DNA of 64,000 bases. It comes from G025836975 sp040391135 (lineage in GTDB: Bacteria; Pseudomonadota; Gammaproteobacteria; Burkholderiales; Burkholderiaceae_B). A model generated the notes under the pieces. That model was given only the letters and a program-made list of their open reading frames with translations, did no database searches and was not told the origin of the DNA. This document shows, in pieces, positions 59,086 through 64,000 of the stretch; within the stretch, counting starts at the first letter, position 1; each line of letters opens with the position of its first letter. The stretch is from NCBI GenBank assembly GCA_040391135.1, contig JBEBYL010000009.1, positions 1 to 64,000 on the forward strand, given 5' to 3'. The position numbers were made by a program, and so were the translations under genes.

Positions 59086-59718
59086 TCAGGGCGCCAGGCG
59101 CAGGCGCGACCACTGGCGATCCGCGCCGCGCTGGAAAACCAGACGGTCATGCAGGCGCGACGGGCGCCCCTGCCAGAATTCGACATAGTCGGGCGCAAGC
59201 CGGTAGCCGCCCCAGTGCTCGGGGCGGGGCGGTTCGGCGCCCAGCGACTCGGTCAGGGCGGCGTTGCGCGCTTCCAGTTCGGCGCGCGTGATGGGCTGGC
59301 TTTGAGGGGACACCCAGGCTCCTATGCGCGAACCCAGAGGGCGGCTGTGGAAATACTCGTCGGACTCGGCCGCCGAGACTTTCTCAACGACGCCCTCCAG
59401 GCGCACTTGGCGTTCAAGCGCGGGCCAGAAGAAGAGCAGGCTGGCGTGAGGGTTCCGGGCCAGCTCATCGCCCTTGCGCGAGGTGTAATTGGTAAAGAAT
59501 ACCAGTCCGCGTTCGTCGAACCCCTTGAGCAGGACGATACGGGCCGACGGGCGGCCGGCCGGCGTGGCGGTGGCCAGCGTCATTGCATTGGGTTCGGGCA
59601 CCCCGGCCTTCAGGGCCTCGTCGAACCACAGGGTGAACTGCTCGAGCGGCGTGGCGGCCAGGGACGCCTCAAGCAGCTCGAACTTTTCATATTTCTGGCG
59701 GATATCGGCAACGGACAT
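59086..59718 (-). CDS. pdxH: Pyridoxamine 5'-phosphate oxidase
   Basis: 210 residues from ATG 59718. It oxidises pyridoxamine/pyridoxine phosphate to PLP using FMN. Conserved stretches are NAMTLATATPAGRPSARIVL, FFTNYTSRKGDELARNPHA and the C-terminal FWQGRPSRLHDRLVF. It is 23 bp upstream of the flavin reductase gene. Confidence 0.96.
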   Translation of the reverse strand: MSVADIRQKYEKFELLEASLAATPLEQFTLWFDEALKAGVPEPNAMTLATATPAGRPSARIVLLKGFDERGLVFFTNYTSRKGDELARNPHASLLFFWPALERQVRLEGVVEKVSAAESDEYFHSRPLGSRIGAWVSPQSQPITRAELEARNAALTESLGAEPPRPEHWGGYRLAPDYVEFWQGRPSRLHDRLVFQRGADRQWSRLRLAP

Positions 59719-59770
59719 GGCAGCGCAATAAAAGTGGTGAAGCAATAGTTTACCCGGTTGCGGATGGCGC

Positions 59771-60421
59771 TTAGGCGTTGCCGGCCAGCGACAAGCGCAG
59801 TTCGCCCACCAGGGCCTGCAAGCGCTTGTCGTGGATATTCGACTGTTTCAGGGCCTGTGCCGTTTCCAGCACGTACTCCACGCAAGGTCCGTAGCTGCCG
59901 TGCGCATTGCGCACGATATGGATGAGGCGGTCGGTGGGCAGGCCGCGCACATAAGCGTCCGTATTGCGGTTCATGGTAAAGACCAGGGCCGTCACCGGGC
60001 CGTGGTCGGTCCGGCAACTGAGCCACTTGGGCAGGTAGGCGCCGCTGGGCATTTCGCGTCGCCACAGCGCTTCCATGGTCGCCGGTACATCCCCGGCGGG
60101 TATGCGGTAGGCCATGCCCCGGCAGGATCCGCCGGCATCCAGGCCGAAAACCAGGCCGGGCTGGTCGGGCGTGCCCCGGTTGACGCGGGACCACAGGCAC
60201 AGCGCGCGATGATAGCCATGGAGCAGGGCATCGCGTTTTTCGGTGAACTCGAATTCCGGCCGCCAGATCAAAGAACCGTAACCATAAACCCAGATATCCT
60301 GATCGGCCTTCCAGTGGGCCAGGGACTGTTGCAGGGAAGCGTGTCGTTCAGCTTCGGTAAGCAGGCGAAAACTGCCGGGTGCGGGAATGGGATGCGGATC
60401 AGGCGAGAAAACGGTGTTCAC
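59771..60421 (-). CDS. Gamma-glutamylcyclotransferase, ChaC type
   Basis: 216 residues. The substrate loop WVYGYGSLIWRPEFEF at about 44-59 is diagnostic of ChaC proteins, which cleave cytosolic glutathione to 5-oxoproline and Cys-Gly. LWRREMPSGAYLPKWL contains a candidate region for the catalytic glutamate. It is divergent from tcdA and 5 kb from the periplasmic ggt gene, which uses the same substrate outside the membrane. Confidence 0.92.
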   Translation of the reverse strand: MNTVFSPDPHPIPAPGSFRLLTEAERHASLQQSLAHWKADQDIWVYGYGSLIWRPEFEFTEKRDALLHGYHRALCLWSRVNRGTPDQPGLVFGLDAGGSCRGMAYRIPAGDVPATMEALWRREMPSGAYLPKWLSCRTDHGPVTALVFTMNRNTDAYVRGLPTDRLIHIVRNAHGSYGPCVEYVLETAQALKQSNIHDKRLQALVGELRLSLAGNA

Positions 60422-60591
60422 TTTGTGGGCGGCTCCAGGCGTGAGTGGATACGCTATTTTAAGGCAGTCCGTGCCTATTGCCGGTCCCTGTTGAGCAAGT
60501 GTCGCTTTTTGGACGCGTGTAAACTTCCTTCCTGGCCGTCAGGTTCGCGATCCCGCGCCGACGATCCGTCATTTTGCTACCCGAGCCTGCC

Positions 60592-61494
60592 ATGCCTGAT
60601 GCCTATTCCTCCATCGATACTCAACGCCGTTTCGCCGGCCTTGAGCGTTTGTACGGACCCGGCAGCCTTTCGCGCTTGAGCTCGGCGCGGGTGACGGTGG
60701 CGGGCATCGGCGGTGTGGGATCCTGGTGCGCGGAGGCGCTTGCGCGCTCGGGGGTCGGCGCGCTTGGCCTGATCGACCTGGACCATATTGCCGAATCCAA
60801 CATCAATCGGCAGTTGCACGCCCTGAGCGAAACCCTGGGGCAGGCCAAAGTCGTGGCCATGGCTCAGCGCGTGCACGGCATCAATCCCGAGTGCCAGGTC
60901 GGCATGATCGACGATTTCGTCAGCCCGGAGAACGTGGCGGATATCATTCCGGCCGATACCCAGCTTATTGTCGACTGCACCGACCAGGCGCCGGCCAAGA
61001 TCGCCATGATCCTGGAGGCGCGGCGCCGGGCGATCCCCATCTTGGTGTGCGGCGGCGCGGGGGGCAAGACCAACCCGCTGGCCCTGCGCGCCGGCGATCT
61101 GTCGGCGGCCGTTAACGATGCGCTGCTGTCCAAGCTGCGCAATACGCTCAGACGCCAGCACCGCTATCCCAAGGCGTCGGACCATGCAGGCAAGGTGCGC
61201 AAGCGGGTGCCAAAGATGGGCGTGCACGCCTTATGGTTCGATCAGCCCGTCCTGTTGCCCGCGCAGTGGCTGCGGTCCGGAAGCGATGCTGTGTCGAATG
61301 GCGATGCGCTGGCCGGGATTGCCGATGGCAGGCAGGAGCTGGGCCAGATGGCTACCCATGCCCCGCAGGCCGCGGCCCTGCAAGGCTTATCGTGCGCCGG
61401 CTATGGCTCCGGCGTGACCATTACCGCCACCATGGGGATGGCGGCGGCCAACGAAGCGATACAGTGGTTGCTGACCGGACGATTCACACAATGA
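60592..61494 (+). CDS. tcdA: tRNA threonylcarbamoyladenosine dehydratase
   Basis: 300 residues from ATG 60592. It converts t6A37 to its cyclic form ct6A in an ATP-dependent step. The E1-like nucleotide motif GIGGVGSWCAEALARSGVG is at about 37-55, followed by DLDHIAESNINRQLHA. The shorter spacing upstream codon at 60574 has no advantage. It overlaps phzF convergently by 11 bases. Confidence 0.95.
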   Translation: MPDAYSSIDTQRRFAGLERLYGPGSLSRLSSARVTVAGIGGVGSWCAEALARSGVGALGLIDLDHIAESNINRQLHALSETLGQAKVVAMAQRVHGINPECQVGMIDDFVSPENVADIIPADTQLIVDCTDQAPAKIAMILEARRRAIPILVCGGAGGKTNPLALRAGDLSAAVNDALLSKLRNTLRRQHRYPKASDHAGKVRKRVPKMGVHALWFDQPVLLPAQWLRSGSDAVSNGDALAGIADGRQELGQMATHAPQAAALQGLSCAGYGSGVTITATMGMAAANEAIQWLLTGRFTQ

Positions 61495-62275
61495 TCGTGC
61501 CTTCCAGGTATTGCACGCAAGCGCCCGCCACATAGACGCGGTCGCCTTCCACACGACAACTCAGCACCCCTGTCCTGCGCGAGGCCTGCAAAGCCACCAG
61601 CGTGGACCGGCCCAGGCGCTGCGCCCAATACGGCGCCAGCCCCGCGTGAATGGAGCCCGTCACGGGATCTTCTTCGCCGCCGTTGGCCGGCCAAAAATAG
61701 CGCGATACGAAATCGTGCCGGTCGCCCGCCGCCGTTACCGCGACATCCAGCGGAGCCAGTTTCTTCAGTTCCTGCAGATCGGGCACGACATTGACGACCT
61801 CGTCCTGATTCTCATACACAGCGATATAGGCTTGCTGGTTCTTCAGAACCTGCGCGGGCCGGATGGACAGGCCCTGAAGCAATGCCGGCGGGACATCCGT
61901 GACCGGCGCGGGCGCGCGATTCGGGAAATTCATTTCTATCAGGCCATCCGCCAGTTGCGAGACCATGATGTCTCCCACCGCCTTCGCCCAGAATGTGATG
62001 GGCGAGCTTGCCATATCGTGCTTGAACATGACATAAGCGCTGGCCAGCGTGGCATGTCCGCAAAAGGCGATTTCCGTCATGGGTGAAAACCAGCGGATCA
62101 GGAACTTGCCGTCGGCGTCGCGCACAAAGAATGCCGTCTCCGACAGGTTGTTCTCGGTCGCGATGGCTTGCATATCGGGCTCGGGCAGCCAGGTATTCAG
62201 CGGCACCACCCCGGCGGGATTGCCCTTGAATGGTTCGTCGGTGAACGCGTCGATATAGAAAATGGAAAGCTTCAT
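61484..62275 (-). CDS. PhzF-family isomerase-like protein
   Basis: 263 residues, normal for the family. The DAP-epimerase-like fold starts FYIDAFTDEPFKGNPAGVVP, followed by NNLSETAFFV with the catalytic glutamate, and then FSPMTEIAFCGHATLAS. GGEEDPVTGSIHAGLAPYW is the second conserved block. Members catalyse isomerisations in phenazine synthesis or unknown reactions. No phenazine cluster is near, so only family is claimed. Confidence 0.93.
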   Translation of the reverse strand: MKLSIFYIDAFTDEPFKGNPAGVVPLNTWLPEPDMQAIATENNLSETAFFVRDADGKFLIRWFSPMTEIAFCGHATLASAYVMFKHDMASSPITFWAKAVGDIMVSQLADGLIEMNFPNRAPAPVTDVPPALLQGLSIRPAQVLKNQQAYIAVYENQDEVVNVVPDLQELKKLAPLDVAVTAAGDRHDFVSRYFWPANGGEEDPVTGSIHAGLAPYWAQRLGRSTLVALQASRRTGVLSCRVEGDRVYVAGACVQYLEGTIIV

Positions 62276-62302
62276 GATGGAAACCCCAGGTGGAACAAGG
62301 GA

Positions 62303-62953
62303 TCAGGCCGGAACCAGGCCGCTTAGCCGTCTCGGCCCGGACGGCGTTTGGATGTGGGCGACCAGATGCGCAGGCGTGGCGGGACCGGCGGGCAGGACGT
62401 CCAGCGGGCCTTCGAACCCGATTTTCTCAAGCAGATCGCGGGCCGCCTGGGCATCGGAATGAAAGGCTTCCACGCGGATCAGGGAGCACCCGGCATCATG
62501 CATCCCGCTGGCCGGATGCGTGTCGGTTTCCCATTGTATGAGTGACGGCGCAATGCCTTGCATGACCAGGCCGCCGTCAGCCGGAATGCTTATCTTCCAC
62601 TGTAGCGATCCGCGCGTCATGGCTTCGATATGGCCCAGCGAAATGGGCGAGGCGGCGCAGGTGTCGTGGATATTGCCGCTGCGGGCAACCCACGTCGCCA
62701 ACCGGGCCGGCTGGTCCGCGATGCTGTCCAGCCCGAACCAGCGTGGCCGGTCCGGCGGCAGCGCCTTGGGATTGATGGCAATGACTTCCAGATAAACCTC
62801 GTCGCCCAGCTTCAGCAACAGGTTATGCGTGCCCATGCGCGAATGTTCGCCGCCCGGCTGCGGAGCCACACCCAAGATGCCTTCCACGTAGGCCGCGCCC
62901 TCGGCCAGCGATGGCGCTGTAATGACGATATGGTCGATGTTGGAACTAAGCAT
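62303..62953 (-). CDS. VOC/glyoxalase-like domain protein
   Basis: 216 residues from ATG 62953. It begins with DHIVITAPSLAEGAAYVEGI, the beta-alpha-beta unit of vicinal oxygen chelate proteins, followed by HNLLLKLGDEVYLEVIAINP, close to the glyoxalase-like DUF group. Metal-ligand candidates are the histidine in DHI and the glutamate in LEVIAI. It is 28 bp upstream of phzF. The function is unknown. Confidence 0.85.
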   Translation of the reverse strand: MLSSNIDHIVITAPSLAEGAAYVEGILGVAPQPGGEHSRMGTHNLLLKLGDEVYLEVIAINPKALPPDRPRWFGLDSIADQPARLATWVARSGNIHDTCAASPISLGHIEAMTRGSLQWKISIPADGGLVMQGIAPSLIQWETDTHPASGMHDAGCSLIRVEAFHSDAQAARDLLEKIGFEGPLDVLPAGPATPAHLVAHIQTPSGPRRLSGLVPA

Positions 62954-63140
62954 GACCGGCTGCGGCCTCCCATGTGATCTGTGCAATTACTAGCATAGCG
63001 CAGGCAAAAGAGGGATGCACCAGGAACAAAGGGGATAGCACGCTGGAATTGCAGTCCGGAGCAGCGGGATCGAAACTTGCTGGCGCATTGACGCCCGCCG
63101 GGCGATTCCGCAAGGCGTTCGCCTTGCTTAGGAGAAAGAA

Positions 63141-63269
63141 ATGAAAATACGGGTTTTGCTATCCATGATTCTTTTGGCGGCGCTTGCGGCCGGATGCAGC
63201 AATACGTTTCGCGGCGCGGGGCAGGACATCGAGCGCGGAGGAGAAAAGATCCAGGAGAAGGCGGGCTAG
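63141..63269 (+). CDS. Entericidin-like small lipoprotein
   Basis: A 42-residue lipoprotein precursor. The signal peptide MKIRVLLSMILLAALAAGCS has the lipobox LAAGC, giving a mature peptide of about 24 residues beginning CSNTFRGAGQDIERGG. Entericidin A/B-family lipoproteins share the N-terminal CNT-x-x-G-x-G-x-D pattern. AGGAGA lies five bases before ATG 63141. Only one entericidin-like gene is seen here, with no adjacent pair. It is divergent from the VOC gene. Confidence 0.85.
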   Translation: MKIRVLLSMILLAALAAGCSNTFRGAGQDIERGGEKIQEKAG

Positions 63270-63316
63270 CCGGGAGGCCAAGGTACCTTACACCTTACAT
63301 TGGCTCTGCTCTAGGC

Positions 63317-64000
63317 TTACACGCGCCCCAACAAATTAAAGCGGACATTGATGAGATGCTCCGAAATGAGGCGCCGTGAGGTTTCGGCGTCTCGATTCTT
63401 CAAGGCGTCAACCAATAGCCGGTGTTCTTGCTCATAGCGGCTGCGGCGCTCGGGTGTAACGCTTTTCTTTTTAAGCAGACCCCATTCCCCACTGTCGCGC
63501 ACCTCCGCGATCAATTGGAAAACGCTGATAAAAAATGCGTTGTGAGTGGCTTGCGCCAATAGTTCATGAAGTGCGCTGTCCCAATGCTCGAATTCGGCCA
63601 GCGTCCGGGCCGCCTCTGCCTGGCGACAGCATTCATCCAGCTTCTCGAAGTCGGCCGCGGTGGCATTGTTTACCACCAGGTCTACCAACAAGGGTTCAAG
63701 CAGCAGGCGCGCCTCCATGATTTCAGCGGGGCTGATTGCCGAGGGCTCAAACGCCCTGCGGGGCAGCTTGGCCGCAAAGTCATCCGCCACATAAGTGCCG
63801 CTACCTACCTTCTGGACAATAAAGCCCTCGTTCTTGAATTCCTGCATCACGCTACGCAAGGCGCTACGGCTTATTTCATAGTGTTCACACAGACTGCGTT
63901 CGGTGGGTAGGCGACTGCCCGCCACCCATCGTCCACGCCGCAGCCCTTCCAGCAGGTCCCTGCGAAAAACTTGTACGGGATCGGCATCGAATAAAAGCTG
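63317..64000 (-). CDS. GntR/FadR-type (FCD) transcriptional regulator, 5' end cut off
   Basis: At least 227 residues. The frame continues past the right edge, so the true start is outside the window. The winged HTH reads GSRLPTERSLCEHYEISRSA, followed by LRSVMQEFKNEGFIVQKVGS. An FCD ligand domain follows with IMEARLLLEPLLVDLVV and the metal/ligand histidines in the helices (WDSALHELLAQATHN, SEHLINVRF). Likely a regulator of a carbon-acid pathway whose genes lie beyond the window. Confidence 0.9.
   Translation of the reverse strand, partial: QLLFDADPVQVFRRDLLEGLRRGRWVAGSRLPTERSLCEHYEISRSALRSVMQEFKNEGFIVQKVGSGTYVADDFAAKLPRRAFEPSAISPAEIMEARLLLEPLLVDLVVNNATAADFEKLDECCRQAEAARTLAEFEHWDSALHELLAQATHNAFFISVFQLIAEVRDSGEWGLLKKKSVTPERRSRYEQEHRLLVDALKNRDAETSRRLISEHLINVRFNLLGRV

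Overview
The window looks like the chromosome of a GC-rich betaproteobacterium of the Burkholderiales, most likely Alcaligenaceae (Bordetella / Achromobacter / Pusillimonas relatives). Reasons: high GC and codon use, the queA-tgt-yajC-secD-secF operon, the Calvin-type tkt-gap-pgk-fba set next to purC-purE-purK-sua5, a divergent benzoate box cluster with a BoxR-type regulator, and many small Alcaligenaceae-style housekeeping genes. The species cannot be named from sequence alone. No rRNA, tRNA, CRISPR array, integrase or intact insertion sequence was recognised.

Layout. (1) 1-4423: AT-richer accessory island with a type II restriction-modification system of the BsuBI/PstI family (small HTH control-type protein, N6-adenine methyltransferase, endonuclease) and a DUF4145/HEPN-like gene of unknown role. 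(2) 4526-10104, minus strand: tRNA queuosine genes queA and tgt with the Sec accessory genes yajC, secD and secF. (3) 10250-24013: dacB (PBP4), upp, a secreted protein of unknown function, a yqjD/yqjE/yqjK-like trio, ubiD, a lytic transglycosylase, an aminotransferase, a degenerate FAD-domain protein, maeB, a patatin, a barstar-like inhibitor and rsmE. (4) 24014-24849: noncoding, with two large adjacent imperfect palindromes. (5) 24850-37437: central carbon and purine genes tkt, gap, pgk, (epimerase, aldehyde dehydrogenase, mog), fba, purC, purE, purK, sua5. (6) 37434-50611: benzoate locus. A minus-strand run carries benzoate-CoA ligase, an alpha/beta hydrolase and the livK-H-M-G-F type ABC importer. 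Divergently, boxR is followed by boxC, boxB, boxA and a MaoC-type gene. (7) 50688-64000: glutaryl-CoA dehydrogenase and a ThDP enzyme with a divergent LysR regulator, then ggt, purU, an LhgO-like oxidoreductase, flavin reductase, pdxH, chaC, tcdA, phzF, a VOC protein, an entericidin-like lipoprotein and a GntR regulator cut by the window end.

How the parts work together. In the benzoate locus the Liv-type importer probably brings in an aromatic acid, the ligase makes benzoyl-CoA, BoxA/BoxB epoxidise the ring with O2 and BoxC opens it. BoxR, an HTH fused to a shikimate-kinase-like domain, is expected to sense benzoyl-CoA and release the promoter upstream of boxC. That promoter is unusually easy to read: TTGACA-N17-TATTAT, with two TGCA-N6-TGCA elements, one of which spans the -10 box. 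Ggt and ChaC form a plausible periplasm-plus-cytosol glutathione breakdown pair. Sua5 and TcdA act at successive steps of tRNA t6A/ct6A formation.

The features most worth a second look are the twin palindromes upstream of tkt, the promoter/operator of boxC, the apparently leaderless control gene of the R-M island with dyads before its methyltransferase, the HEPN-like orphan beside it, two perfect 6-5-6 dyads in the LysR divergent promoter, and the GC-rich two-unit repeat before purC.
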